Notes under the pieces: model-generated | What the model saw: only the letters and a program-made list of their open reading frames with translations | The model's database searches: none | Told to the model about the DNA's origin: nothing | In this document: positions 1 through 12,362 of the stretch, one piece after another | Layout of the letters: the number at the start of each line of letters is the position of its first letter | How positions within the stretch are numbered: the first letter of the stretch is position 1 | Origin: Seison nebaliae | Taxonomy: Eukaryota > Rotifera > Pararotatoria > Seisonacea > Seisonidae | NCBI GenBank assembly: GCA_023231475.1 | Contig: JALJEE010002041.1 | Span: forward strand, 1 to 64,000 | Direction: 5' to 3' | DNA length: 64,000 bases | Program-made: the position numbers and the translations under genes

Positions 1-1243
1 TAAATAAAGCTATCCTATCTTATCTCCCACTCTTCATCACTTCTTTGTGGTTGCTAAGCAACAAGTGTTCTTAAACTCGTCTTACGAAATCTTTCACTCC
101 TAAATAATCTGTTCATCCCCTAAGCCTATCAAACTTACAAAATTTTAATTTTAACGATGTGACACATATAGAGCCATAGAGCTAACAAAGTAAGTCCAAA
201 TGCTTGGATAGTGCTCACAATAAACTTCAGTTAAACTGCATTCGAACTAAAAGTAAATCCTCATTACCTTCTATTATAAACATCTTGTTTAATAAAATAA
301 AAAGATTAATTAGAAGATTAATGTAAAACATTCACAAAACTTTAAAAATCATTCTCTTTTAACAATTTTTTTTAAACTTTCATTTATGGCTTTGAATTTA
401 AAAATCTCGAAACTCATTAAAGTTGACGATAAGCAAAAGATTAAACAAAAATAGATTTTAAATAAGCACGAGCCGCATCTAGTCTTTCATCTCCCTTGTC
501 ATGATTCGTTATATTAGTTTGATTGTGGATATGTATCGGTGTTCCGATAAGGAAGTAATATTCGATTTTGGTACATAGGAACGTTGAAGAAAAAGAAGAC
601 GACGTATAATTATTTTAAAAAAGAAATACTTGTACACGTTTTCATTTTTTCTTTACGAACGCTATCGTCTTACCCAACTTTGTTGATTTTGATTTCCCTC
701 TCGATCACTTGTCGGTGAGAACTGTTAGTCAAGTGTAGAAAGATGATTAGCATCCTCACATCATTATCAAACTGATAAGAGATATTAACCAAATATTTTA
801 AATGAAATTGAATCATCAATCAATAATGATCTCAATGTTCAAAGGTCTGATCGATTAAAAGATTTGCTACAAAAATCATAATCTCACCATTTTCACTTAC
901 TCCCCCATCAAACGATTTAATCTGTCAAAATTTGTAAATTCCTCAACATTAAACCGATATAAAATTTTCCTTAGTTTTTCTTGAATTAATTTTAACATTT
1001 AATTTTTCTTCGTGATTAATACTGATAATTTAAACCTCACAATCATTCCTTCTCAATTTGGAACAATTGTAATACCGTTTTATTTTGATTGTTTCATTTC
1101 TATCATGTAAGTTTCCATTGTTATTTATGCTATACATTTATCATTTGAAAAATTAAATTTGTTCATTTCATCTTACCGTTCAATTTATTTCTAATTTTTT
1201 ATCAACCGTATTCAACTATCGTATTGTTTCCATTTCAATTAAA
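1..1243. other. Intergenic, no gene seen
   Basis: AT-rich sequence with no open frame of note and no recognisable exon. It precedes the CH-domain gene and may hold its promoter and 5' UTR, but I see no specific site that I can defend. Confidence 0.5.
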
Positions 1244-2062
1244 ATGTATTCGAATTCCCATGGAAAAATTCGAGCGCTACAATTATGGTGTGCAAAACTG
1301 TTATCGATTTACGATAATGTCGAAATTACTAATATGACAACTAGTTGGAGAAATGGTCTTGCTTTTTGTGCATTAATTCATCGATTTTATCCTCATCTCA
1401 TTGAATATGAATTGTTGAAATCCGAAAATATTTTAGAAAACAATCGATTGGCATTCCAAATTGCAAACGAAAAACTGAATATTCCATCATTATTAGATGC
1501 AGAAGATATGTTATCCTTCGAAATTCCAGATAGATTAAGTATCGTCACTTATGTTTCACAATTTTATCATCATATGAAGGACTTAACACCATCAACAAAC
1601 ATTAATACGAATAACAACAATAGCAATATCTGTCCAATTCAAACAAAATTCCAAACGGAACAAAAATTAAATGAAACTAAAAAGATTCGAAACAATAGCA
1701 CTTTTAGGAAACCTAATGATGTTAAGCGGAAAACAGAAGAAATAACTCGTCCAAAATCTCAAATAATTGAAAAATCTTCTTGTCTAATGACGCCACCATC
1801 ATCTTCGAACGAATCATCGCCCAAACAACGAGGAAGATTACGCAGAGCATTGACATTAAGAGAAACGAACATTTTCCTGAAGAATGATAAAGTACATCTT
1901 CCGAACGATAATCTTTCCACAAATCCGTTTCGCAATTTGCCTAAATTCTCATCAAACTTCCAATACAATTCAAATAATTTGAAATCACTTCCAAATAACA
2001 TTTCTACATCTCAACGTGCATATTTCTATGATAAGAACGGAAATAAAATTTTTCGTAACTAA
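1244..2062 (+). CDS. CH-domain protein, MICAL-like
   Basis: 272 residues in one open exon. Residues about 6-112 form a calponin-homology domain of the type found in MICAL and MICAL-like proteins: an early ALQLWC, then WRNGLAFCALIHRFYP, ENNRLAFQIA, IPSLLDAEDM and a terminal LSIVTYVSQFYHH. In MICAL-like proteins this domain is followed by a LIM domain and a C-terminal coiled coil that binds Rab proteins on recycling endosomes. Here residues 113-272 are Asn/Ser/Lys-rich and carry neither: no Cys-pair pattern typical of LIM is present, nor in the 1.9 kb downstream. It is either a CH-only relative or a model missing 3' exons; a possible donor lies just before the stop (GTAACT near 2056). The CH fold is secure, the exact orthologue is not. 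Confidence 0.75.
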   Translation: MYSNSHGKIRALQLWCAKLLSIYDNVEITNMTTSWRNGLAFCALIHRFYPHLIEYELLKSENILENNRLAFQIANEKLNIPSLLDAEDMLSFEIPDRLSIVTYVSQFYHHMKDLTPSTNINTNNNNSNICPIQTKFQTEQKLNETKKIRNNSTFRKPNDVKRKTEEITRPKSQIIEKSSCLMTPPSSSNESSPKQRGRLRRALTLRETNIFLKNDKVHLPNDNLSTNPFRNLPKFSSNFQYNSNNLKSLPNNISTSQRAYFYDKNGNKIFRN

Positions 2063-3950
2063 TTCCTCTTCAAAATTATTTTGTTTATTAAAATATTTCT
2101 CATCGAAAACTTCTTAATCAATCGATTAATATTATAATTAACATTTAAATTTATATGCGATATGTAAATTGATGACATTAAAAAGAAACTTGTAAGCTAA
2201 TTTTTAACGAATGATCAACATCAAAAATTAAACTTAAAACACATTTTTAACTTTTTTCCTTCTCAAAAATCATAAACTTAACTTATGGATAATATTCGTT
2301 TTTTTTTATATTTTCCAAATTATTTAATAAAAAAAGATACGGATTTTAAGTTTCACCAAATTTCGAATAAGTTTTAAGGAAATCAAAAAATAGTAAAATT
2401 TGGACGAAAATTGGAGAATTATATGGTTTCTTTTTTTTGAATAAAAATTATATTTTCCTTATACGTAGGTAACGACAAAGTCTCGCGCGACGAATGGAGG
2501 ATGATATAACTATTATATTTGTATTGCGGTTATCGAATGGTTTCTTATTTGCTTAATTCTAACACCTTAATCATTTACGTTTAAAGAAAAACAACAAAAG
2601 AAATTTAAATTTAGGAAATTCCTATTTCCTTTTTCATCTTTCGCTTCATTGATTTTTTTTCTAGGAGAGTTGAGAGCATTCTTATTTTCAAAAATTTATA
2701 TTGAATATCTTCAATTGTCGAGAGATGTGCTTGTATCCTCCACAATCATCAATACATAGTAATCGTTGATGAATGGATGGACGAGTGAGTGTTCATAGAG
2801 ATAAACATTTTTCACCAAATGGAAGATAATAAATGAGGTGAAGAATGTGGTTTGTTATCCTATTCCATTTCGAATTGGACCGATTATCAATTCTCTCCTG
2901 TAAATTTCAGGCTTATCCATATCAAAAACTTATCATCGAGAGAAACTAATTCTTCTGACTTCTTCACTAACAGAGATGTTTTCCTTTTCTACATATTTCT
3001 TATGTAGATCTATCGGTAGTGTGAGGGAATTTGATCTTCTCTTAATTGATTTGTATTGAAGATTTCTTCTCTTAGAATCCAACTATATATTCTCACTCGA
3101 TTATGTATAGGAATCAATTTCCAATCATCCACTTAATAACTTTTTAAGTAATTTCTAATTGACATAATAATATAAGTTAGAACGTCCAATCATGAAGATA
3201 CGATTTGGTATTATATTAATCCTGAAAATCGATTTAACTATTAAAAATGTTTATAATAAAAATGTGGAAAATATAAATGGTTGAGAAGGAAATGAATTCT
3301 CAATATTTCGTCTTTCAAATATACATATGGTCTGTTACGATAATAATCATACAGATAATTTTATATGATTATGAACAATTATATTTCATCATTAGAAATA
3401 AAGATAATGATTAATATTTTTCTCTTTATAATCTCCATCCTCTTTTTTGTTTTATTTCATTTGTCTCATATAAGAGAATATCTTCTCAATTCACACCTTC
3501 CAAAGGGGAAGATACAAGAATTATATTCATACAGACAATTATATGATACAAACCTTTTACTTCTTAACCTTTTGCCGTTTGAAGATATGATCATTTGAAA
3601 ATTTTATTTTTCTTCGAAGCTTGCAGATGACTGATTGTGTTTCTTATCTCTCTTCTCTTTCCGTTTTGGCTTTTTAAATTGCAACAAAAATTTTTGCAGA
3701 AGTGAAAAAAGAAAAAATTTCAGTCAATTCTTCTTCTCCATTCTTCTTTCTCCCTCTACCACCAATAACAACAACAACAACAATATCATTCTTTAATCAA
3801 TTAATTCAATTTATAATTCTCGTAATAACTTCAATTACAATTTTTTTTGTCATCTTCTAAAAATTCGAGAAGATATTTAAAATTCAATCATCGTCAAACA
3901 AAAAAATAAAAGAAAATTCGATAGTGAAATTGTTGTGAGAGTAAAAATAA
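2063..3950. other. Intergenic, no gene seen
   Basis: AT-rich. A 77-codon hydrophobic open frame at 3365-3598 has no family resemblance and looks like chance. A short CAA-type run near 3770-3783 lies in the likely 5' UTR of the next gene. No LIM or other exon for the upstream CH gene was found. Confidence 0.5.
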
Positions 3951-6302
3951 ATGATGGAAAAAGCACATGATATATCGATCGATGAGCCGAGTGTAGCCCA
4001 TCAAGCAATCTTATTCATATTAGACGTTCTCATTACAAGAAATGGGAAATCAACAATGAAGATCAGTGATCTGTTCGATGCATTTGGAGATAAACGATTC
4101 ACTCCACCAATGTTGAAAGCAGTTGGAGGGAATGAAGATTCTTTAAAAATCTTTCTTGCCCGATATCCTTCCTTGTTCACATTGAATCTCACTGAAGATA
4201 CAGTTATCGCCAATTCGGGTGAACCGGTCAAAACGTTGACACCTGAAAGATTTCTATCAAATCGAACAAAGAAATTACAGGATCCCACAATCATTAACAC
4301 TATATTGGACGAACCAACTGATGGTAAGACGATGAAAGAGATTGAACAAGAAGCGATTCTCTTCTTTCGGAAACAAATGGCGAAAAGAGATGAAGAATGG
4401 TTACCTTTGGTTAGTGTGGCGGGACATGCATCACAAGCATCGAGTGATGTACGCAAATATGTTGGTCCACAAAATGAATTTAAGAGTTTCTTATTGAGAT
4501 ATCCTCATATATTTGTGGTACGAGAAGATTTTTGTGGTTTGAAAGGGAAAGCTGATCAACCAGGAATACCATTCCCACCACCATCACCTCTACCCAAACG
4601 ACGAATAGTTATGGTGCCGGAGAGTGCAGCACCAGCTTTATTACAATTGGCAGCTGATGGATCGATAAATACGAAAGCATTATTTCATTCAGATCATCGA
4701 TCTAATTCATTCAAATCCAATTCGATGGGATTAAGAACAAAATTATTAAATGGATCCACCATCTCCACATCTACAACATCCACTTTATCATCTGTTATGA
4801 ATAATGGAAATAATTCTCTAAACAATACTAATCCAATTGGTAATTTGTCGAATAATGTCAATTTGAATACATCGAATAATTCAACGAATAATGTTCCTCC
4901 TCGATTGACACCGATCGAAGTGAAAGCAGTTCATTTTGTCATGAGAATTCTATATCGGAATGGGAGAATGTTGTTACAGAATATTGCCGGACATTTGTCT
5001 CGTGCACCTGATGATATATCTAACATTATCGGTTTTACTCGAGAAGATCTTATTCAATTCTTTAAACGACATTCAGCTGTTTTTCAATTACATCCTGATG
5101 GTTGTATTAGTGTAAAACCGGATGCCGTTCGTGCATTGATCAACAAAGATCGAACTCCCAATGAACCAATGTTACATCAGGAGAGTGGTGTCATTCTAAG
5201 AATTTTCCCAAAATATGGAATTTTGAATATGGAGAATAATGAACAAGTTTTCTTCGATATTCAATCATGTCTATTTGAGACATTTAGTGATTTGACTACC
5301 GTTTTACATCCAGGAGAATATCTGATGTTTAACGCTGCTCTTGGTCCACGTGAAGGATCGACGAAATGGCGTTCATTAAAAACTTGGATAAAGACGATGC
5401 CCGAACCAGCAGCTGTACCACTTCAACAATCCAATAATCGGAAGAATGATATGATGTTATATTGGCCAGAGAAGGCACCATCATTATCATCAACAACAAC
5501 AACATCATCAATTCCATTGAACAATTCATCGTTGATGTTGAACAATACGAACAATAATTTAAATTTAATAAATAATAATAATGTGAATAATTCAATGAAG
5601 AATTCATCGAGTGATTATCCATCGACTGAATCGCCAATTGATAGAAATAAAAATCAATTTATTCTTTCTGATCAATCAAAAACTAATTTCTCATCAAATG
5701 AAGGACAATTGAATGAACATCTTTTAATTGGACAGGAAAGAAGTGATGATACCGATTCTGATGCATCTGATCACATCTCCTCCACCATCGATACTACATC
5801 AATTCCATCTACAACCAATATCATACAAATGAAACCGGATGACATGATTGATAGTGTATCTGATGAGAAACAAATCATCAAATTATCAACAACAACATCA
5901 TCCTCTAAAAGGAATTCATTAGCAGCCGCATCCAATCTCATCAACGGTTTAGTTAACGACGATTTATTGAACATGTATCATCTAATGGAAATTGATGATG
6001 ACTTTTCACTTTGTAGTAGCAGCACAGGAAGTGCAGTTCAATCACGGATTACTTCAGCGGAGCCTGATAATCGACTGAAATTTTTTGATCATGTTCAATC
6101 GAAAGTTATCGATCAGATACCTGTCGATCTTGTTCAAATTAATTCAGATTCAAAATCTATAGTTGTCAATTATCAATTACCGAATGATCCCGTCTCTCCA
6201 AATGTTGATGAGCAATCAACTAAATGTGAAATTTCTACACAAACTGTGTCAACCGGACGAATTCTTTCATTGAAAACTGCGAGAATAGAAGAAAATTTCT
6301 AG
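3951..6302 (+). CDS. Egalitarian-like protein with three winged-helix domains, no exonuclease
   Basis: 783 residues, intronless. Three copies of the Egal-1-type winged-helix module can be seen: residues about 15-75 (AHQAILFILDVLI to YPSLFTLN), about 125-205 (ending VGPQNEFKSFLLRYPHIF) and about 320-395 (VKAVHFVMRILYRNGRMLL to HSAVFQLHPDG). A small beta-rich domain follows at about 405-485 (GVILRIFPKYGIL, VFFDIQ, GEYLMFNAALG). In Drosophila, Egalitarian links mRNA to BicD/dynein and has similar N-terminal modules before a 3'-5' exonuclease-like domain. That domain is absent here; the last 300 residues are Asn/Ser/Thr-rich low complexity. RNA binding is inferred from the family. The start has two adjacent ATGs after a long AT-rich leader. 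Confidence 0.7.
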   Translation: MMEKAHDISIDEPSVAHQAILFILDVLITRNGKSTMKISDLFDAFGDKRFTPPMLKAVGGNEDSLKIFLARYPSLFTLNLTEDTVIANSGEPVKTLTPERFLSNRTKKLQDPTIINTILDEPTDGKTMKEIEQEAILFFRKQMAKRDEEWLPLVSVAGHASQASSDVRKYVGPQNEFKSFLLRYPHIFVVREDFCGLKGKADQPGIPFPPPSPLPKRRIVMVPESAAPALLQLAADGSINTKALFHSDHRSNSFKSNSMGLRTKLLNGSTISTSTTSTLSSVMNNGNNSLNNTNPIGNLSNNVNLNTSNNSTNNVPPRLTPIEVKAVHFVMRILYRNGRMLLQNIAGHLSRAPDDISNIIGFTREDLIQFFKRHSAVFQLHPDGCISVKPDAVRALINKDRTPNEPMLHQESGVILRIFPKYGILNMENNEQVFFDIQSCLFETFSDLTTVLHPGEYLMFNAALGPREGSTKWRSLKTWIKTMPEPAAVPLQQSNNRKNDMMLYWPEKAPSLSSTTTTSSIPLNNSSLMLNNTNNNLNLINNNNVNNSMKNSSSDYPSTESPIDRNKNQFILSDQSKTNFSSNEGQLNEHLLIGQERSDDTDSDASDHISSTIDTTSIPSTTNIIQMKPDDMIDSVSDEKQIIKLSTTTSSSKRNSLAAASNLINGLVNDDLLNMYHLMEIDDDFSLCSSSTGSAVQSRITSAEPDNRLKFFDHVQSKVIDQIPVDLVQINSDSKSIVVNYQLPNDPVSPNVDEQSTKCEISTQTVSTGRILSLKTARIEENF

Positions 6303-8093
6303 AAATCGTTTTCGAACGATTATCTTCATAATTGATATAATTTCACTTAACAAATTAGTAGTGACGAAAGGAAATAATTCGTGTTCTAAAATTTCTTCTC
6401 AATTTCCTTAAAAATACTCAAACGAATGTCACATTAATCGAATGAAATTCATTTCGCTTCATTCAATCTCTCACATCCATTGAATTATGAATTGAATTTT
6501 CTCTTTAGAAATTTCACGACAATTAAAATGTTGGACGATAACATGCAAACTTCTCATTTCCTTTTTCTCTTCCCTTCCAACCTCTCAAAACACTCTCAAC
6601 TAAAATTTATTTATTAGTTCTTTTCTTCCTTCCTTTTTTCAATTTCATAAGACTATCCTCATTCCATGAGGAAAGTTTTCTTTCTTTGAATATTGTTTTA
6701 ATGAAAGAATTAGAGAATTCCATTGTGAAACGTAACGCAACTTCAGTAACAATCGCAAACAATCCTTTCTTTCAACTATCTTTTACATTATTTTTTCCTT
6801 TCATATATATATCAACAAATACCAACCAATTTTCAGCGGTCTATTGTTGAATATTAGAAGGACCGACTAGACCAAACTAATTATTCAAATATTTTTCAAA
6901 TTTCTCTTTCAACATCGATATGCAAACATTACCCTCGCTATCCAATTTAAAGTATTATTTGTCTGTGCTTTATTTTCATCCATCCGGCTAATTCGATAAT
7001 TATATTATGCGTTTTCTTTCAAGAATAATTCTCCCGAAAATCTTTTTTATATTTCCATTCATCAACAAACTTTTTCTCCCCCAAAAATCTCCCCATTCAT
7101 TCACTGCATGTCTATAAACTACTTTTATTCCATAAATTCTTTTATGCAATACTTTCACAGAAATGCTGTCACGTATACACGGACACATACATAAACAGAT
7201 CAACGACAATTAACATTTTTCCAATAAATTTTCCTGATCATTCGATAATTTCTCGTCTTTCAATGTCAAAGAAAAATCCAGTTCCAATTCTTTTCATTAT
7301 TCCCTTTTGATTCTGCATTAAATATTATGATGCTTCACTTTATTTCTCGTTATTTTTTTATTGAGATATCGAATAAATTATGAAATATCTATTTCTTCTT
7401 AACAAAAAATAAAGTTACAAAGTAAAACATTCTCTACATAAAGTTTCTCTATTAATATCTGATAGTTCTCTTATCATTACAAAATTTGACACTTACCTAA
7501 TGTAATTATTATTATATCGAATATTCATTAGAAATCATCAAAAATATCAATGAAAATATTATATATTATCACCATCATATTATTCATTCGTTTAAAAAAG
7601 AACTTGTTGGAAAAAAAGTTTGGATTAAGCCAAAGAATTCAAACCGAAAACTGTCAAAAATAAGAATAAAAGATCATTATGAGAATGAAATATAAATTGA
7701 GTCAATGATGACAAGAAATGAATGATATGGCCCAAATGGGAAAGTTGAATACTCGTCGATGGAAGAAAGGGGAACGAATTACAAATTAATTTCATGACAT
7801 TTAACATAGAGCAACTTTCGTCCTAATGGCAAATGACAAAGTGGATGGCGAATTCATATCGCTAAATCGATAGCAAATTTCCTGAGCTGTTTATGTAAAA
7901 TTTATATAAGTGTACGTGCATTATGCTTGGAGAGACATGCACACCAATTTATGTTTGAAGGAAATATATTCTATTTACTCGTCAGATTCAATTCCTTTTT
8001 CTATTGGACAGACATTATATAGGCGGACGAAAAAGAAGGAGTGAGAGAAGAAAAAGAGAAAACATTTTGGAGACATTAACTGCATACTACACA
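6303..8093. other. Intergenic, no gene seen
   Basis: AT-rich spacer between the Egalitarian-like gene and DPM3. Short open frames on the minus strand (7000-7209, 7625-7807) have no family resemblance. I see no RNA gene or repeat array. Confidence 0.5.
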
Positions 8094-8330
8094 ATGATTA
8101 TTCTGATGCAATGGATAAGTGTATTTCTACTTTTCCTTATTACTGCAACTACACTGAGTTGGCAATTGTCTTTTGGTTTCGTATTTACGTTCGGCATTAT
8201 CTCGATTGCAATAATTGCTTATCGTGTTTATATGTTTAACGACTGTCATTCAGATGCCATTGAATTATATAAAGAGATTGAAGAAGCTAAGCAGTTCATT
8301 CAGCGAAATAACATAATAAAATCAAAATAA
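8094..8330 (+). CDS. DPM3: Dolichol-phosphate mannosyltransferase subunit 3
   Basis: 78 residues from the first ATG of the frame. DPM3 is the small ER membrane subunit that tethers the catalytic DPM1; the complex makes dolichol-phosphate-mannose for N-glycans, GPI anchors and O-/C-mannosylation. Two hydrophobic segments (about residues 5-25 and 28-48) are followed by the family hallmark YRVYMFNDCHSDA and a short amphipathic helix (IELYKEIEEAKQFIQR), matching YRVxxFxDC...EL...IxEA in vertebrate DPM3. The frame is open further upstream to about 8004 but has no ATG there. Length is near the usual 90 residues. PIG-X, another ER glycolipid-pathway subunit, lies in the same window, probably by chance. 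Confidence 0.87.
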   Translation: MIILMQWISVFLLFLITATTLSWQLSFGFVFTFGIISIAIIAYRVYMFNDCHSDAIELYKEIEEAKQFIQRNNIIKSK

Positions 8331-8738
8331 ATTATTTCTATCTTCTCATTCATTTCCCACATTATTTTTCCTCCATTAAATCATTTTATTCAATTTCTCA
8401 ACTTATTAAAAACGAATTTAAATATTTATCAGAAATCATTCAAAATTGCATTGGAAGACAAACACGTTTATCCTATGTCAATTCGTCGACGATAGAATTA
8501 GATAGATAACATTAAGAATTAAATTGAAAGAAAATTTTTATTTATTTTCTTTCCTTGAAAAAAATCCATTTAATAAAGTTATGATGTAATTATGAGAGAC
8601 ATATTTTACCGTCAATTTAGGAAGATGATGATATATTTCTTATTAAATATAAATTATGATTTTTGAAGAATTCTTCTTCAATTTCAATCTTTAATTGTCA
8701 ACTAACATTCTCAATCGATTTTCAGAGACAGGAAGAAG
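8331..8738. other. Intergenic spacer
   Basis: AT-rich spacer between DPM3 and the TBC1D24 homologue, with an AATAAA-like motif shortly after the DPM3 stop. No exon seen. Confidence 0.4.
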
Positions 8739-10826
8739 ATGAATAATGTATTTATCGAATGTATGCACGGAGAACATGTGACGGAAGATGCTCACGTTCT
8801 CCAACAGATCAATTCTCAAACATCTTTCATGAGAGATGCATTCATCAAATTATTGAATGACCAAGTCGTTCGATATGAACAAATTTTCCAATTATTCAAT
8901 GAACAATCACCAAATATGTCACTTTTCCATTCAATTCCGCCCGATCTCCATTTTGTGAAATGTGATAAGAAACTCGTAAATTTCGTCGAAGTAACAATTG
9001 AACCGGAAGACAACGAAAATCTATTTAAATCATTTAAACAAGATAAACCAGATTTAATACTCAAAAATATTTTGAGGTATTTTATTTCTTTTCCTGATTC
9101 ATTCTTAACATTTATTTTTCAGACAAACAAATCGTTCAGCATTCCATCCAATTCGTTCAAATTTTTGGGGACGACTTCTTCGTCCAACATTACCTATCGA
9201 ACGATCTAATTCAAAATCATTTTCTGATGAATTAAACAATAGTGAAAACGGTCAAATAATTATGTCGAGATCACAGAATACATTTATTGGAAATTTACAT
9301 TATCTTCGAAAATCATCAAATTCTCTCAACGATTCCATCAGATATTTGAGGAAGATGAATGAAACTTTGTTTGTTTCACCATTTATGAAACGATTAATCA
9401 TCTGCTTCCTCCATTATATGGATGTGCAGATGACGTGCAAATTACTTCAATTATTGATACAATCTAAACCGTTAAGTAAGAAGAGTAATGTCATCGACAA
9501 TCATGGGGTGAAAGTGATGAAAGATAATCAATTAAATGAATTTTATATTATGACGACGAGAAAGAGTTGGGTGGCTACTACGAATGTCATGAGTAAATTA
9601 TATCACAAACATTTCGTTTAAATTTCATTTTTTTCTCAATATCTCATGAGAATATTTCAGAAATTCAATTACAGGAAATCTCATAAATTTCATGAATTCA
9701 ATTGGCATATTTGGATATTTGATTGTCTCTCATTCGAGTTTATTGTTTAGTTAATATAGTCTGACTTCTATTCTGATAATTTCCTTTCATTTCAAACGTC
9801 AAACATTTATTTATCAATATACTGATGATGTTTTCTTTTTTTTTCTGTGAAGGTTAATATTATTGACATGTATCTGAGAGAAGGTTTCAAGATCATCTTA
9901 AGATTCACATTGGCATTGTTCGATCGATTTGTGAAAAGTCGAACAGCTTTACCCATTGAAGAATTCATTCAGAACGACATTGCAACTTGGGACAATTTCA
10001 ATCAATTGAAACAAGAGGCATTCTCAATTCATCGATTTTCTAGAGAAGAATTTATCAGAATGTTAACAAACGAACAGAAATTATTATGTTAATATTTCTT
10101 CATTATCATATTATCAAATTATCAATTATAAATTTCAAAATATCATCAGGTACTCTCAATTTCGATGAGGAACCGAGTGAAATGATTATCGATGTTAATT
10201 TAAAGATACCCGATTGCATGTTAAATGCAAATGAAGTTCCTACTTAAAATTTCTATCCAAATTCAAAATGTAAATTTTAAAATTTTTTGATAGTTAAGAA
10301 GAATATGGGAATATATCCCATCGAGGAATCAGGTACGAACTCCTTATATCGCCTTCTCAATGGCGGAACATGGAACATCGTTACAAACTCTACATAAATT
10401 AGTTGATGAATTATCGTCAAATATTCTTTTAATAAAAACGACAGATGAACAAGTTTCGAATTTGAAATTTTTTTTTTCAAATTTTATTTGCAGGTTATTG
10501 GTGCATATTCATCTGTGGAATGGACTTGTGCAAAAAGATCAGAATTACCATATTTTGGTACGGGAGAAACGTTCGTTTTTACTCTACGTCCAAAAACTAA
10601 TTTCCATGAATGGAGCGAAGATAATAATTATTTCATTCGTTTCGATCAAGGAGAACAATCGATTGTATTTGGTGGGAATGTGAGTGGAAATGGAGAAGCG
10701 ATAATGATTGATCAAGATATGAGAAACGGTAAGAGTTCTCCTTCAGCGACTTTTGCTAGTGAGCGATTGACAACGAATGAGACATTTTCTATCCGACAAT
10801 TGGAAGTGATAGGATTCAGCGATTAA
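8739..10826 (+). CDS. TBC1D24: TBC1D24/Skywalker homologue (TBC plus TLDc domains)
   Basis: Six exons in phase: 8739-9076, 9123-9615, 9853-10087, 10150-10235, 10294-10452, 10494-10826; 547 residues, close to the 559 of human TBC1D24. The N-terminal half is a divergent Rab-GAP TBC domain (FWGRLLRPTLPI; later VNIIDMYLREGFKIILRFTLALFDRF). The C-terminal half is a TLDc domain (SNILLIKTTDEQVIGAYSS, FGTGETFVFTL, IVFGGNVSGNGEAIMIDQD, ending IRQLEVIGFSD). TBC1D24 and fly Skywalker act in synaptic vesicle and endosomal traffic and in oxidative-stress resistance, and bind phosphoinositides. The domain pair TBC plus TLDc identifies the family. Introns are 46, 237, 62, 58 and 41 bases; four of five begin GTT. 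Confidence 0.88.
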
Positions 10827-11122
10827 CCAAATATTATACATATTATTCATTTACTATTTATCCATTCCTTTTTCATTTATTTATTTTTTTCCATAAATCT
10901 TACAATATTATATTTGTTATATTACTTTTTCCATTCTCAACGTTATCCATTTGAAAAAATGATTATGGTAATTTCCATCTTCCGTTCGATCATATATATG
11001 ACAATATGATTTTTATAAAATAAAGAAGATGAAAAGAAAATTCTGTTGAATTGTTTAGAAATTTGAATAGTTAACTATAAAATAGATTATTCTAATATAG
11101 GGAGAATATTAAAGAAAAGACA

Positions 11123-12362
11123 ATGGTATCAGATCCAATATATTTAGCTGTCGATCCCACAGGTGAAAGCAATGGGAAATTAATCATAAATGATGTGAAT
11201 GGAAAGGAACATGAAATTAGTGTAAAATGTTCATTCCAAATAAGTAAACTCGCTCAATCCGGTGTAATTTATAACGATGAAATTAATCAGAATAAGATTA
11301 TGATAACGAACGACGAATTGGCTGAGAATAGAATTTCAAGTATATTCTGTGATGAAGAAGTTACAGCTTTCCCCGAGTTCGAATGTAAACGAGCAAAACA
11401 TGAAAACGTAAGTGAAGAAGTTGACGAAAAAGAAATTGTGGAAAGAGCATCATCTGTAACACCTCGCAAATCGTCACACGATTTACCATCTCCACAATAC
11501 TTATGGCCTGCAGATGAAACAACCTCTCCCACCATGAAAACATTAGATACGACATCCTCTTCATCCTCATCATCTTCAGCCTCATCTTCGTCATCTTCAT
11601 GGTCCAACGGTAATATTGAACCAATAAAAGAGAATAAGAATGATATTGAACGAATAAACAAAAATAAAATTGATTCAACGTTATTTACTGGCAAACGGAA
11701 ACTTACTAATTTATCTCAAACATTAATTTTCAATAATCATATTTCAGAAGATAGTGGAGATACTTCTGGTACTTCAGACGCGGAAGAACTTGAGCCTCTT
11801 AATTTCTCGATAATTTCGATGTTTAATAAAAATCTTCTTGCAGAACAAACGAAAAGAAAAGAATTGGAGAAACGTTTAGAAGTAATAATCAAAACTCCTT
11901 TGAAAATAATTGGAGATAGGAGTGAAAATTTGAAGAATAATTTTAAAATAATTTCCGAAATCTTCTCGAAATTAAAGATTCCAAAAAATTTATCAATAAA
12001 CCAGGTAAACTTCCCTAAGAAAATTGGGAAAAAATTGAAAGTTTAAATTTTATTTTCAATTTATTTGTCTCCATTTAACATCTTATCAAATCGTTTAGCG
12101 TAGTGGTATCTGTACAATAAAACAACTGGCGAATAATTTAGTTGAGGCGAATTATTCTCAACATTTGTTGAGAGCAATTTTATTATATAAGACTCCCATT
12201 ACATTAGTAGAAATAGCACAAGTCCTGAAGATTGTTGATACATTTTTTATAGATTATATTCGAAAACATTCGATTGAACAAGACATCAGAAGTTCTTGCA
12301 ACAAATTTGAGAATCAATTAGAATTATCGTTAAAAGGAAAATTATTGAAAGAGAGTTTATAA
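11123..12362 (+). CDS. Unrecognised Ser-rich protein, two exons
   Basis: Exons 11123-12004 and 12099-12362 join in phase (donor GTAAAC) to give about 381 residues. I do not recognise the family. Residues 1-90 are an ordered-looking segment rich in Ile and Lys; residues about 115-160 hold a Ser run (12 or more Ser around position 150); residues about 235-265 are charged and helical (LLAEQTKRKELEKRLEV), and the second exon looks all-helical (QLANNLVEANYSQHLLRAILLYK). No signal peptide or membrane segment. Its stop codon overlaps the stop of the convergent gene at 12357-13127. The second exon could instead be a separate small gene; the in-phase junction favours one gene. Confidence 0.5.

Noticed and set aside
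3365-3598. 77-codon hydrophobic frame
   Set aside because: AT-driven composition, no homology, no exon partners in phase.
11287-11694. Minus-strand frames of 105 and 135 codons
   Set aside because: They are antisense reflections of the Ser-rich stretch of the plus-strand gene; their acidic runs come from the TCA/TCT codons.
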